Shown: positions 15,630 through 24,403, counted from the first letter of the stretch. The stretch: DNA of 64,000 nucleotides from Bordetella parapertussis (GCA_945901125.1 CAMDKD010000008.1:19016-83015), one strand, 5' to 3'. Program-made: numbers and translations. Notes: generated from the sequence alone by a model not told the origin.

Positions 15630-16904
15630 TTATGGCACAGCTTGGGTAATACGGAAATCACGAGGACTCTCTACGGGTCCGCCGCCTGCTACTTCATCAA
15701 CTAAGCCAAGCAATTGTGCATCATTAGGGTTGAGTATGTGCTCTCCCTCGAATAGTTCGCGACACAGTAGAACGCAGAAATGCCAAAGCAGAGTTGCATA
15801 CAGTGAAGCATTTGCAAGTTTTGCTGCACGCTCGTCTTCCGTTAGCTTGTTTAGTTCGAGATCGGGCGCGAGTGGCATAAAAATATGCACATGCTCAAGC
15901 AAAAGTTCCATCGCGTAATTAATATGATGCGGATCATTCATTGAATCGAGGATTGCGAACTCTCGAGCAGCACGATCAAGTGTTGCAGTAAAGTTGGCTC
16001 GTTCCGTCTTTGTGCCTGAAATATCAGCAATGACTAGACTTAGAAAAAGTTTGAGACTGGGTTCGCAGGATTCGAGATGCTCTAACTTTCCACCAAAGAG
16101 TTTGTGCAGATGGCGTGATCCGTCGAGTAGGCCTGGTGACCTTGACCTCTTTGCGCGATACGATGGAAACGTATTTACAAACTTTGTCAAGTGAACCCAC
16201 CTTGCAAGACGATCCATTACCCTTTTAATTAGCTCATCATTTTGTGGGGAAAGTTTTGCCCACAATGAAGTTGCGAAGCTGGCAAGGTCAAAATTCTTGT
16301 ATGAACCTGCTGTTGCAGCAAATGCGTCTACAACTTCAGAGTACCTGCTATGAGTCTCTGGATACTTGACATTGGTATTTTGGAAATCATCCCGAAGGTC
16401 AAGGTAAATCCAGATCAGTCGCTTAATAATGATGTGGGCTAGGCGGAGAGAGAATCGATCATTTACCGCTTGAAGTGATCTGGCGGTACCGCGAGCCTTC
16501 TCGGGTGTGACATCCTCTATTTTCCCGTAGCGTACATCATGATAAAGAACAGTTGAGTGGTTCTGGGCTATTGCGTAGTCGCCAAATGCCAGAAGATTCG
16601 CTGCAGCACTGTATGCGCGATGGGTTGCTACGGTAATTATCGAGCCCTTCTTGTTATCCTGGTTCGGGCCGGTGAGCAGGCCGAGTAGTACGTCGAGTGA
16701 AGCCAATGATCCGCCAGGGCTGTTAATGCCTATGGTAATTGGATCAGTGCCTGCACTACGAAGTTCAAGAATTTTTGGCGTGAGAGTTTTAACAAGTTGA
16801 TCGTCAATTGCCGAATCGATGATTAGCGAGCGACTCCAGTTGATTGTGCGTTCCGATATTCCATCCATAGGTGCCTCACCGACATTAAGGTTGTTAGTTT
16901 TCAT
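15630..16904 (-). CDS. Orphan ClpP-fold serine protease with long C-terminal extension
   Basis: A 424-residue protein; the ATG at 16902-16904 is preferred over an upstream in-frame TTG. Residues 20-135 follow the ClpP/S14 fold: GINSPGGSL (oxyanion loop), a Ser at 99 in HRAYSAAANLLAFGD and a His at 122 in TVLYHDVRYG. The Ser-His spacing of 23 resembles ClpP (Ser98/His123 in E. coli). No signal peptide is seen. The remaining ~290 residues are alpha-helical looking and unrecognised. Codon use is more AT-rich than tgt or GST. A zinc-type protein gene lies 88 bp upstream on the same strand. No ClpA/ClpX partner is in the window. Confidence 0.65.
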   Translation of the reverse strand: MKTNNLNVGEAPMDGISERTINWSRSLIIDSAIDDQLVKTLTPKILELRSAGTDPITIGINSPGGSLASLDVLLGLLTGPNQDNKKGSIITVATHRAYSAAANLLAFGDYAIAQNHSTVLYHDVRYGKIEDVTPEKARGTARSLQAVNDRFSLRLAHIIIKRLIWIYLDLRDDFQNTNVKYPETHSRYSEVVDAFAATAGSYKNFDLASFATSLWAKLSPQNDELIKRVMDRLARWVHLTKFVNTFPSYRAKRSRSPGLLDGSRHLHKLFGGKLEHLESCEPSLKLFLSLVIADISGTKTERANFTATLDRAAREFAILDSMNDPHHINYAMELLLEHVHIFMPLAPDLELNKLTEDERAAKLANASLYATLLWHFCVLLCRELFEGEHILNPNDAQLLGLVDEVAGGGPVESPRDFRITQAVP

Positions 16905-16992
16905 GGCGTAAGAAGAAACCGGCTTGCGCGACTTTTTGTGCAACTATGGTTTTACGCCGAGGTATGCCATGCGGCACAACGATGGCTGATAT

Positions 16993-17286
16993 TTAACCGC
17001 ACGTATCTGCTTTGTTAGCCTTCACCAAGGTGACACCCCCATCCAAATTGAACGCAACCCTAAGATTGTTACAAGACGAGCACATAGGAATAATTCTTTC
17101 GCCAGAAACATCTGCGTGAGTGACATGAGCACCCAAGGTGGGGGCAGTTGAACAGCCTTGAACCGAACAAAGAGAGGGCCAGGATTTCTTTGAGTAGTTA
17201 GACCAGTGTTGTTTCCATGTGCCACAGGAACAAGCCCTATCTGCCGTTCCGCCTTTGTTCTTCCATCCGCTTGCGGTAAGTTCCAT
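16993..17286 (-). CDS. Small Cys/His-rich protein, HNH-like zinc site
   Basis: A 97-residue protein with a strong ribosome site (AGGAGG about 8 nt before ATG). Cysteines at 19, 21, 40, 45, 69 and 72 plus His54 form the arrangement CSCG..C....C..GAHV..CSSCN, which looks like a compact zinc ribbon with a degenerate HNH-type ending (CxxCN). Related small proteins are widespread as hypotheticals; a nuclease or nucleic-acid binding role is only a guess. It shares strand and AT-rich composition with the ClpP-fold gene downstream, 88 bp apart. Confidence 0.6.
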   Translation of the reverse strand: MELTASGWKNKGGTADRACSCGTWKQHWSNYSKKSWPSLCSVQGCSTAPTLGAHVTHADVSGERIIPMCSSCNNLRVAFNLDGGVTLVKANKADTCG

Positions 17287-17298
17287 AGTTTTTTCCTC

Positions 17299-17487
17299 CT
17301 AGTTGTCACGAATAAAGTCTGTCAAATTGGCGAACGTACCTGTTGTTTGAACCCATCGAAATTTAGACAGCAAAACCCGGTGGATACATCCGGACCCAGT
17401 CGATACATCCTTTTGTAGATATTCCAGCAAGCCTCTTGAATCATGGTTTGCAGGTAAATATGCACTTTTCATGTATGAATTCCTCAT
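17299..17487 (-). CDS. Hypothetical short ORF upstream of the zinc protein
   Basis: A 62-residue frame from ATG 17485-17487, with AGGAG about 10 nt upstream; an in-frame TTG would lengthen it to 86 residues. Its stop TAG is immediately followed by the Shine-Dalgarno of the zinc-protein gene, which suggests translational coupling. The product (MRNSYMKSAYLP...) has no motif I recognise. Composition is AT-rich. It may be a real accessory gene or a leader peptide, and the evidence is limited to position and ribosome sites. Confidence 0.3.
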   Translation of the reverse strand: MRNSYMKSAYLPANHDSRGLLEYLQKDVSTGSGCIHRVLLSKFRWVQTTGTFANLTDFIRDN

Positions 17488-17669
17488 GGAGCTGGCGCTC
17501 CTGCTTTGAAGTTCACCCGCTTGCTCAATCAAATACGCAAGCGAATACGATGCATGCAATATAGCATCAAAACCAATTTAAATTAGCTGAAAATAACTCA
17601 TATTTGTCTAAATACTACTTTGTTTATATGAAAAACTACCACCCTTTCAATGCGCAGACGACCACAGCC

Positions 17670-17687
17670 CAACGACTTAAGTCGTTG
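17670..17687. repeat. 18-bp perfect palindrome at the end of higA
   Basis: CAACGACTTAAGTCGTTG reads the same on both strands and contains the higA stop codon (17677-17679). It has no T-tract on either side, so it is a weak terminator at best. It could instead be a protein-binding site or protect the 3' end of the higBA message. Confidence 0.55.
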
Positions 17688-17997
17688 ACCCCAACTCCGC
17701 AAAGTTGCTGATCTTCACGGTCCCGTCCGGAAAACGGGCAATGATGTCCAACTCGCCGCCCATGGCTTCGATGTGGCTGCGTAGCGTTGACAGGTACATG
17801 TCGGTGCGCTTTTCCATTTTGGCAATGGATGGCTGCTGCACGTTAAGAACTTCGGCGAGCATTTTTTGCGACAAACCGCGTGCTTGACGCAATTCGTTAA
17901 GTGGCATTTCTAACAGCATGGCTTTGGCCTTTTTGTTGGCTTGTTGGCGTGCCGCAGGGGGCATGGCTGCCCGCAGTTCAGAAAATTTCTTGGCCAT
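17677..17997 (-). CDS. higA: HigA-type antitoxin with Xre helix-turn-helix
   Basis: A 106-residue protein whose middle (LNELRQARGLSQKMLAEVL, then QPSIAKMEKR) is an Xre-type helix-turn-helix. It starts inside the toxin stop (ATGA overlap), giving the toxin-first order typical of HigBA. The antitoxin should bind the HigB-like toxin and repress the pair. The C-terminal GELDIIARFPDG is common in this antitoxin class. It lies at the junction of the AT-rich patch. Confidence 0.82.
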   Translation of the reverse strand: MAKKFSELRAAMPPAARQQANKKAKAMLLEMPLNELRQARGLSQKMLAEVLNVQQPSIAKMEKRTDMYLSTLRSHIEAMGGELDIIARFPDGTVKISNFAELGSTT

Positions 17998-18356
17998 CAG
18001 TTTTTTCCTTCACTTCGAAGTTGTTCCAGGTGTTCGTCATACAGTTGATCGGCGATGGGGACATGAACCTCATACCAGCGATCGTCTCCGGTTTTATCGC
18101 CACCAATCAGCAAAATCGCCATACGGCGCGGGTCAAAGGCATACAGCGTGCGGTAAGGTCGCCCGGCATGTTGCGTTCGGAGTTCGCGCATGTGTCCATG
18201 TCTCGAGCCATTTATGCCACTGCTGTGCGGATGGCCCAGCGACGGACCACGCGCCTCCAGCAACTGAACCGAAGCCGCCAAAGAAACCTGCTCAGCCTCC
18301 GTCAGACTGGCCCACCATTCGCCAAATTCATCGGTGTATTCAACATCCCAAGTCAT
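17997..18356 (-). CDS. higB: HigB/RelE-superfamily toxin
   Basis: A 119-residue basic protein of the phage Gp49-like/HigB group: WDVEYTDEFGEWWASL at the start, MRELRTQHAGRPYRTLYAFDP in the core and GDKTGDDRWYE near the end. Members cleave mRNA at the ribosome. It is followed by its antitoxin with a 4-nt overlap. The upstream 150 bp hold no gene. Key basic and aromatic residues appear intact, so it is probably functional. Confidence 0.8.
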   Translation of the reverse strand: MTWDVEYTDEFGEWWASLTEAEQVSLAASVQLLEARGPSLGHPHSSGINGSRHGHMRELRTQHAGRPYRTLYAFDPRRMAILLIGGDKTGDDRWYEVHVPIADQLYDEHLEQLRSEGKN

Positions 18357-18767
18357 GCTTCAAATATAACCTCAAAGGAATATCTCTTCAAGGCCACAAC
18401 CCTTCAAAATCAAATGAAAGCTGTCGATGGTGTCATATGGACAGCAGATAAACAGTTACGTCGATATCCATGACGGTATACAGCACCAGTCATATTCTTT
18501 TACTTATTTTATTTGAGCGTGCTGGACTTTTTGGAAGCGAGCTTTCGTCGCTTTTGTATCTCTGCCAAGGCTGTATCAGCGTCTTGCGTGCGACCTGCCG
18601 CGATATCAGCCAAGCCACATTTGGCATCGTCGATCAGCAGCAGGTGAATGCGGTTCGCGCTCAAGCCAATGGCCGACTCCTTGTGGACAGATGACAGAGT
18701 CTTCAGCATTTTTAGGACACAACGTACAAGCTATTTCTTTGCATGCGCTTTGCCAGTCGCTACAAGC
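18357..18767. other. Gene-poor spacer with one antitoxin-like fragment
   Basis: Apart from the short frame at 18509-18709 this 411-bp stretch between higB and the GST gene holds nothing convincing. The right half (18710-18767) does not encode a recognisable start for another gene. No terminator with a clean stem and T-tract was found. Confidence 0.4.
18509..18709 (-). CDS. Short orphan ORF, possible antitoxin remnant
   Basis: A 66-residue frame with IHLLLIDDAKCGLADIAAGR followed by a DADTALAEIQKRRK tail. The amphipathic helix and basic end resemble the C-terminal half of small antitoxins, but no N-terminal DNA-binding motif and no toxin gene lie beside it. The neighbouring higBA makes a decayed second toxin-antitoxin locus plausible. 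It may also be non-coding. Confidence 0.3.
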   Translation of the reverse strand: MLKTLSSVHKESAIGLSANRIHLLLIDDAKCGLADIAAGRTQDADTALAEIQKRRKLASKKSSTLK

Positions 18768-19454
18768 TCAAGCATGAACCCTATAGTCTTGTAACAGCCT
18801 GCCTTTGGCCAGCACCATCTCATCGTGCCAAGGCTCCAACCACGGCTCTTGCAAAGCGGCGGCATACCAATCCTGCATGGCCGGCAAGTTCAGCAATGTC
18901 TGCACATAAGCCATGCACGCGGTTGAAAGCGCGAGGCCATAGGTCTGCACGCGAAACGCCACGGGGCAGAAAAATGCATCCACCGCGCTGAACTCACGGC
19001 CCGCGAGATAAGGCCCGCCGAACCGCTGCAAACCATCTTCCCACAAAGCCTGCAAACGCTGTAAATCATTCAGCAAGCCCTCGGACAAAGGCGCGTTCAA
19101 TTCCATCCTCACACCGCAGCTCATGGGACAACAGGTGCGCAACGCCGCGAAACCCGAATGCATTTCCGCCGTCGCACTGCGGGCCCAGGCGCGGGCGCTG
19201 CCGTCTGTCGGCCAAACCTGCGGATGTTTTTCTGCCAAGTATTCGATGATGGCCAATGAGTCCCATACCGTCAGCCCCTGGTCCAGCAACACCGGCACCC
19301 GGGCGGTAGGTGAAAAAGACCCGAAACCGCTGGCACCGCCCCCCATGGGGAATGGTTTCAATATTTCCTCAAACTCTATGCCTAATGTGCGCATCAGCAC
19401 CCAGGGCCGCAGCGACCAGGAAGAATAATTTTTATTGGCTATGTAAAGCTTCAT
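18768..19454 (-). CDS. Glutathione S-transferase family protein
   Basis: A 228-residue GST. It starts at MKLYIANKNYSSWSLRPW, with the active-site Ser/Tyr region of the thioredoxin-like N-domain, and keeps RVPVLLDQGLTVWDSLAIIEYLAE, the glutathione gamma-glutamyl binding motif with the conserved Asp-Ser. The C-domain (residues 95-228) is helical with DAFFCPVAFR. Reaction and substrate are unknown. It begins 11 nt after the stop of the first HExxH paralogue, so it may be the last gene of that transcript. Confidence 0.85.
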   Translation of the reverse strand: MKLYIANKNYSSWSLRPWVLMRTLGIEFEEILKPFPMGGGASGFGSFSPTARVPVLLDQGLTVWDSLAIIEYLAEKHPQVWPTDGSARAWARSATAEMHSGFAALRTCCPMSCGVRMELNAPLSEGLLNDLQRLQALWEDGLQRFGGPYLAGREFSAVDAFFCPVAFRVQTYGLALSTACMAYVQTLLNLPAMQDWYAAALQEPWLEPWHDEMVLAKGRLLQDYRVHA

Positions 19455-19465
19455 GTGTTTCCCCG

Positions 19466-20749
19466 TCAATATTCATATGCTACGCCTACGGTGGCCTGAC
19501 GGGTTTTGTTGTCAATCAACTTCAAGCTATTGCGCTCACCCAGCAGCGAGCGCGAATCCCACACATAAGCCGTGGCGGTCAGCTTCCAGTTTTTGTTCAT
19601 GCGCATGCTGAACGCGGTTTCCAAGTTGGCCCAGTCCATGGTTTTGCCGCTGACTTTGACCAAAGCGTCCCACTCACCAAAGTTTTTGTAAACACCCAAA
19701 CCCGGTTCGGCAAAACTGTCGCCGCGCACCACGTATTCGTAAGAGCCCAGGATTTTGGTGGTTTCGTCCCACTCGTAGCCACTGACCCATTTGCGGGTGA
19801 TGCCGCGCGAGCTGATGTAGTTGTACTGGTTGGGCACCAGAAAGCCGCCATAGGTTAGAGGCTTGGCATAGACTTTGCCATCAACGACAAAGTCATAAGT
19901 AGCCATGATGGCATTCACCGTCTGTCCGCTCAATAAACTTTTATTGTTGATTGCGCGCAAGTCATGTTCTTGTATTTGAGTGTCAACGCCTGTGCTTCTG
20001 TAGTTGTAAGCCACCCCGGCCAAGTCACCCGTATTAGGCGGGCCGTAATTGGCAATACTGAACTGGTCCCCCATGATCAATTGCCCGAAAACCGAAGCAT
20101 GGCCACGCAAAAAATGCTGCTCACCTTGCTTTTCTGCAATCAGCATAGCGTTATTAACTCCGGCTCCATGCAAAATACTTAAATAGGCTCTACCAGATTC
20201 AGAATTGCCGCTTAGCTGGCCAGAACTCAACACTTGACCGCCGCCGTCTGAGTGAAAAAATTGCGAGCCTGTGTAACCCAAAAAATTTCTTGGCGCTGAG
20301 CACCATTCGTTGTCAGAGTAACAGTTAGACATTCTGGCCGTGCCGCCCATGGCCACGGTTCTGCTTGCATGACCCCACTCATGGTAGGAGAGAAAAATGC
20401 CCGTCGACTCCATCAAGACATGAGCGCCAAGGTAATAAGCAATTCGAGAAAATTTGCCATTGATGTGATCTGAGAACTTCTCATACCCATACAAAGAGAG
20501 CCTGCTTGATGCAGTAATCAAATCTAAATCGAACTGAACGTAATCCATGTTGTTGGCATAGTCGTTCACAAAATAAGCGCTGCTGATGCTGAACGTGTCA
20601 CGAACTGCGAGCGGTGTATCCAATTCTTGTGCGGCCAGCGACAAGCTTTGCAGTCCTGCCATTGACAATAAAACACAGGTGCTCAGGCGGGTGCGCCCGC
20701 TTGGTTTTGACTGGCGAACATTGATCAGAGTTCCGGCTTTGTTGTCCAT
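19466..20749 (-). CDS. Exported HExxH-motif protein, tandem paralogue 1
   Basis: A 427-residue protein of unknown family. A basic start and hydrophobic stretch (residues 20-40, ending SLAAQE) form a signal peptide. Residues 123-127 read HEWGH, a zinc-metalloprotease type HExxH, followed by ASRTVAMGG. A cysteine pair (about 141-148), GAGVNNAML and a C-terminal 125 residues rich in alternating hydrophobics and Tyr/Trp follow, ending VGVAYEY with a terminal aromatic residue, as in outer-membrane barrels. It is last of three copies in transcription order; its final ~390 bp and first ~130 bp are nearly identical to copy 2. Confidence 0.6.
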   Translation of the reverse strand: MDNKAGTLINVRQSKPSGRTRLSTCVLLSMAGLQSLSLAAQELDTPLAVRDTFSISSAYFVNDYANNMDYVQFDLDLITASSRLSLYGYEKFSDHINGKFSRIAYYLGAHVLMESTGIFLSYHEWGHASRTVAMGGTARMSNCYSDNEWCSAPRNFLGYTGSQFFHSDGGGQVLSSGQLSGNSESGRAYLSILHGAGVNNAMLIAEKQGEQHFLRGHASVFGQLIMGDQFSIANYGPPNTGDLAGVAYNYRSTGVDTQIQEHDLRAINNKSLLSGQTVNAIMATYDFVVDGKVYAKPLTYGGFLVPNQYNYISSRGITRKWVSGYEWDETTKILGSYEYVVRGDSFAEPGLGVYKNFGEWDALVKVSGKTMDWANLETAFSMRMNKNWKLTATAYVWDSRSLLGERNSLKLIDNKTRQATVGVAYEY

Positions 20750-20767
20750 GTGCGGCTCCGGAAGATT

Positions 20768-22048
20768 TCAATACTCATACGCCACGCCTATGCTGGCCTG
20801 GCTGGTTTTGTTGTCCTTGAGCTTTAAGCTGTTGCGCTCACCCAGCAGCGAGCGCGAATCCCACACATAAGCCGTGGCGGTCAGCTTCCAGTTTTTGTTC
20901 ATGCGCATGCTGAACGCGGTTTCCAAGTTGGCCCAGTCCATGGTCTTGCCGCTGACTTTGACCAAAGCGTCCCACTCACCAAAGTTTTTGTAAACACCCA
21001 AACCCGGTTCGGAAAAGCTGTCGCCGCGCACCACGTATTCGTAAGAGCCCAGGATTTTGGTGGTTTCGTCCCACTCGTAGCCACTGACCCATTTGCGCGT
21101 GATGCCGCGCGAGCTGATGTAGTTGTACTGGTTGGGCACCAGAAAGCCGCCTATGGTCCAAGGTTTGGTCTCTACTTTTCCAGAGACAGAAAAGTCGTAT
21201 ACCGAACGCGCAAACGTGTAAGTAGATCCGCTGATCAAACTGAGTGCGTTGATGTTCATCAAATCTCTCGCCGTGATGTTTTTATCAACCCCAGTACTTC
21301 TGTAAGTGGCGGCCATCTGATCAATATCGCCATCCTTCACTGGACCATAGGTAAGAATCGATAAATTAAGAAGCCCGTCACCAAACACTGTCCCAGAGCC
21401 ACTCAGAAAATGACGTTCATTGGATTTGTCTGCCACCAGCATTGCATTATTTACACCTCCCCCCGAGATAATGTTGTAAGTGGCTTTGCCTGAGTTGGCA
21501 TTGGCTTGGTTGTAATTGCCCGCAGGTTGCACCGCGCCCCCGCTGAAATTGAATACCTGTGACCCGGCATACTCGAAAAAGTCTCTGGGCGCAGGACACC
21601 ATTTACCGCCAAAAGGCATACAACTAGACATGGTCGCCGTGCCACCCAAGGCGACTGTTCTGCTGGCATGGCCCCACTCGTGGTAAGTGACATCTATACC
21701 TGTCAATTCGGTCAAAAAACCAGACCCAGCCAGGTACGCTAAGCGCGAAAAAGTACCATTCAAACGGTCTGCATATTTGTCATAGCCATACAAAGCGAGT
21801 CGGCTTGTTGCACTTCTCACATCCATTTCAAACTGCGCGTAATCGATGTTGTTGGCGTAGTTATTTGAAAAGTAGCCGCTGCTGATGCTGAATGAATCGC
21901 GAACTGCACGCGGTGTATCCAATTCTTGTGCGGCCAGCGACAAGCTTTGCAGTCCTGCCATTGACAATAAAACACAGGTGCTCAGGCGGGCGCGCCCGCT
22001 TGGTTTTGACTGGCGAACATTGATCAGAGTTCCGGCTTTGTTGTCCAT
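20768..22048 (-). CDS. Exported HExxH-motif protein, tandem paralogue 2
   Basis: A 426-residue paralogue. The N-terminal 45 residues match copy 1 except for two or three changes, including T20A, and keep the signal peptide. HEWGH is again at 123-127 (VTYHEWGHASR), with a Cys pair CMPFGGKWC, GGGVNNAML and the shared C-terminal block GGFLVPNQYNYISSRG onward. About five residues differ from copy 1 over the last ~126. Residues ~50-300 differ widely. Expected location is periplasm or outer membrane; the function is unknown. Confidence 0.6.
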   Translation of the reverse strand: MDNKAGTLINVRQSKPSGRARLSTCVLLSMAGLQSLSLAAQELDTPRAVRDSFSISSGYFSNNYANNIDYAQFEMDVRSATSRLALYGYDKYADRLNGTFSRLAYLAGSGFLTELTGIDVTYHEWGHASRTVALGGTATMSSCMPFGGKWCPAPRDFFEYAGSQVFNFSGGAVQPAGNYNQANANSGKATYNIISGGGVNNAMLVADKSNERHFLSGSGTVFGDGLLNLSILTYGPVKDGDIDQMAATYRSTGVDKNITARDLMNINALSLISGSTYTFARSVYDFSVSGKVETKPWTIGGFLVPNQYNYISSRGITRKWVSGYEWDETTKILGSYEYVVRGDSFSEPGLGVYKNFGEWDALVKVSGKTMDWANLETAFSMRMNKNWKLTATAYVWDSRSLLGERNSLKLKDNKTSQASIGVAYEY

Positions 22049-22066
22049 GTGCGGCTCCGGAAGATT

Positions 22067-23344
22067 TCAATACTCATACGCCACGCCTATGCTGGCCTGG
22101 CTGGTTTTGTTGTCCTTGAGCTTTAAGCTGTTGCGCTCGCCCAGCAGCGAGCGTGAATCCCACACATAAGCCGTGGCGGTCAGCTTCCAGTTTTTGTCCA
22201 AGCGCTTGCTGAACGCGGTTTCCAGGTTGGCCCAGGCCATGGTTTTGCCGCTGACTTTGACCAAAGCGTCCCAGCCGCCGAAGTTTTTGTAAACACCTAC
22301 GCCCGGTTCGGCAAAACTGTCGCCGCGCACCACGTATTCGTAAGAGCCCAGGATTTTGGTGGTTTCGTCCCATTCGTAGCCGCTGACCCATTTACGCGTG
22401 ATACCGCGCGAGCTAAGGTAGTTGAACTGGTTGGGCACCAAAAAACCGCCGACTGTCCAAGGCTTGACTTGGGTGTTGCCGGTTTTGCCATAGTCGTAGA
22501 TACCCATGAAAAGATTGGCCACCGAACCGCTTAAGAAACTGATTTGATTGATATCCCTCAGGTCAGAAGCAGTGATGCTGGCGTCAACGCCTGTGCTTCT
22601 GTATGTACTGGCCACATCCCTTATGTCACCCCCAAGACCATAGCCTGATATCGACTGATTGGCCGAGGAAAATAACAAACTGAAGACATTGTCTGAGCCG
22701 CGTAAAAAATGTTTTTCACCTTGTCTGTCAGCCGTCAGTGATGAATTGTTGACGCCGGCACCCGTGAAGATGACGTCCGTGGCGCGACCTGAACTGCTGT
22801 TCGCCGTCAACCCGTCCAGTCTTTGTGTGGCACCGCATCTGGAGTTAAATACTTGGGATGCGGCATAACCAAAGAAGTCCCGCGGCGCTTTGCAATCAGT
22901 TGAATCTATGCAGTTGTAGAGTTGTGCTCTGGACCCCATGGCCGCGGCCCGGCTTGCATGGCCCCACTCATGGTAAGAGATGGAAATGCCATTGATGTCC
23001 ATCAGCGCGGTGGATCCGATTATGTAAAGCACCCGGGACACCGGGCCGTTCAGTACATCAGCGTATTTGTTGTAGCCGTACAAAGCCAGCCGGCCGGAAG
23101 CAGTTTCCACGTCCATTGCAAACTGCGCGTAATCGATGTTGTTGGCGTAATCATTGGCTAAATAAGCGCTGCTGATGCTGAACGTGTCGCGCACGGCAGA
23201 CGGTGCCTCCAACTCTTGCGCCGACAGCGACAGACTTTGCAAACCCAAGCCAGCTGCTATCAACCAAGGCACCGAGCGCGGTGCGGTGAGTTTGCGTGCA
23301 ATGACATTGACCGCCACATCTGGCTTTTTGACCCAATTAAACAT
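22067..23344 (-). CDS. Exported HExxH-motif protein, tandem paralogue 3
   Basis: A 425-residue paralogue, first of the three in transcription order. Start chosen at MFNWVKKPD because AGGAG lies 6 nt upstream. The signal sequence (to SLSAQE) differs from copies 1 and 2, but HEWGH (about 125-129), the Cys pair CIDSTDC, GAGVNNSSL and the C-terminal block are conserved. In the C-block it has SKRLDKNW where the others have SMRMNKNW. The AT-rich 140 bp upstream probably hold the promoter of the set. Confidence 0.6.
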   Translation of the reverse strand: MFNWVKKPDVAVNVIARKLTAPRSVPWLIAAGLGLQSLSLSAQELEAPSAVRDTFSISSAYLANDYANNIDYAQFAMDVETASGRLALYGYNKYADVLNGPVSRVLYIIGSTALMDINGISISYHEWGHASRAAAMGSRAQLYNCIDSTDCKAPRDFFGYAASQVFNSRCGATQRLDGLTANSSSGRATDVIFTGAGVNNSSLTADRQGEKHFLRGSDNVFSLLFSSANQSISGYGLGGDIRDVASTYRSTGVDASITASDLRDINQISFLSGSVANLFMGIYDYGKTGNTQVKPWTVGGFLVPNQFNYLSSRGITRKWVSGYEWDETTKILGSYEYVVRGDSFAEPGVGVYKNFGGWDALVKVSGKTMAWANLETAFSKRLDKNWKLTATAYVWDSRSLLGERNSLKLKDNKTSQASIGVAYEY

Positions 23345-23485
23345 AAGCAACTCCTGAAGATGGCAAACCGCGAGGCACCACGGTTCATTTCAGGATATTA
23401 CTTAAAAATATTTAATAAAAATGCTTTTTATGATTTAAAAAGATACTTAATGCAGCTAATAACTGTGCATTGAGCGCCGCGCGCG

Positions 23486-24403
23486 TCAAGGCGCGCTCAG
23501 AAAATCCAACACCGCTTGCACCGAGGCCTGTGGCGCTTCCTCGTGCAGCACATGGCCGATGCCGGGCAGCGTCACCAGTTTGGCCTGCGGCATGGCCTTC
23601 AAGTAATCCTGCGCATTACTGAGCGGGATGAATGCGTCTTTCTCGCCCCATATCAGCAAAGTCGGGGCTTTGATGGATTGCAAACGCACAACCGGGTCGC
23701 TGTTGCGGGTCTGGCGCATGCGCTCGAGCAAGGCGGTGCGCACACCGGGGGCCAGCATCATGTCGTGGTAACGCTGCATCATCTGCGGCGTCAATTGGCT
23801 GTCGTCGGCAAACGCCGGTGCCACGCCGCCCATCCTCAGCGCCCACTTGGGCAGGCTGTACGGCAGCAAGCCCAGCAACGCCGGCACCTCGTAGGTCTTG
23901 TCGCTTTTGGCATTCGGATCGGGGAAGCCATCGGGGGAAAGCAATACCAGCTTGCTGACTCTCTCAGGATGCGCCGCGGCCAGATTCCAGGCGATGCGCC
24001 CGCCCATGGAATGCCCGGCAACGATGACTTGCTGCACCCCGAGTTGGTCCATTACCGCGATGACGCGGGCCACATCTGCCGCGTCCGAGTAATCCTGATT
24101 CACCGCCGGGCCGCTCAGTCCGAAGCCGGGAATGTCTATGCGCAGCACCCGCAGGTTTTTTTCCAGCGCAGGCGCCCAATCGTCCCAGGCTTGCAAACTC
24201 GCGCCAAAGCCGTGCAGCAACAAGATGACAGGTGCATCGCGCGGGCCGCTGTCTTGCACAAACACCGGTTGCTGCTGCACCATGAGCCGCGCCGTGCCGG
24301 GGCGGCTATAGCTTTGCAGCAATACCTGTTCGGTTTTGTCCGGGGTCCAGGCCAACCAGACAGACAGCGCAAGCAAAAAAGCAATCATGAGCAAAATTTT
24401 CAC
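23486..24403 (-). CDS. Alpha/beta-fold hydrolase with N-terminal membrane anchor
   Basis: A 305-residue protein. Residues 1-19 are a hydrophobic anchor or signal (MKILLMIAFLLALSVWLAW). The catalytic triad is visible: Ser132 in GHSMGG, Asp in WGEKDAFIPL and His in GIGHVLHEE; LLLHGFGAS supplies the oxyanion site. Substrate unknown, likely an ester. Its ATG overlaps the FIST-gene stop by 4 nt, so it is the end of the tonB-to-hydrolase unit. Its stop lies in a GC-rich inverted repeat (23471-23499). Confidence 0.8.
   Translation of the reverse strand: MKILLMIAFLLALSVWLAWTPDKTEQVLLQSYSRPGTARLMVQQQPVFVQDSGPRDAPVILLLHGFGASLQAWDDWAPALEKNLRVLRIDIPGFGLSGPAVNQDYSDAADVARVIAVMDQLGVQQVIVAGHSMGGRIAWNLAAAHPERVSKLVLLSPDGFPDPNAKSDKTYEVPALLGLLPYSLPKWALRMGGVAPAFADDSQLTPQMMQRYHDMMLAPGVRTALLERMRQTRNSDPVVRLQSIKAPTLLIWGEKDAFIPLSNAQDYLKAMPQAKLVTLPGIGHVLHEEAPQASVQAVLDFLSAP

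Larger units (their letters stand above)
19466..23344. repeat. Three tandem homologous genes with near-identical ends
   Basis: Units at 19466-20749, 20768-22048 and 22067-23344 share about 390 bp at the 3' ends (19466-19860, 20768-21162, 22067-22461), with only a handful of changes. The first 130 bp of copies 1 and 2 differ by about one base, and the 18-bp spacers before copies 1 and 2 match. The central ~700 bp are strongly diverged. The pattern fits duplication followed by gene conversion of the ends or diversification of the centre. Confidence 0.85.

Noticed and set aside
15630..18710. CRISPR array or CRISPR-like defence cassette in the AT-rich patch
   Set aside because: No regularly spaced direct repeats were found; the only symmetric element is a single palindrome at 17670-17687.
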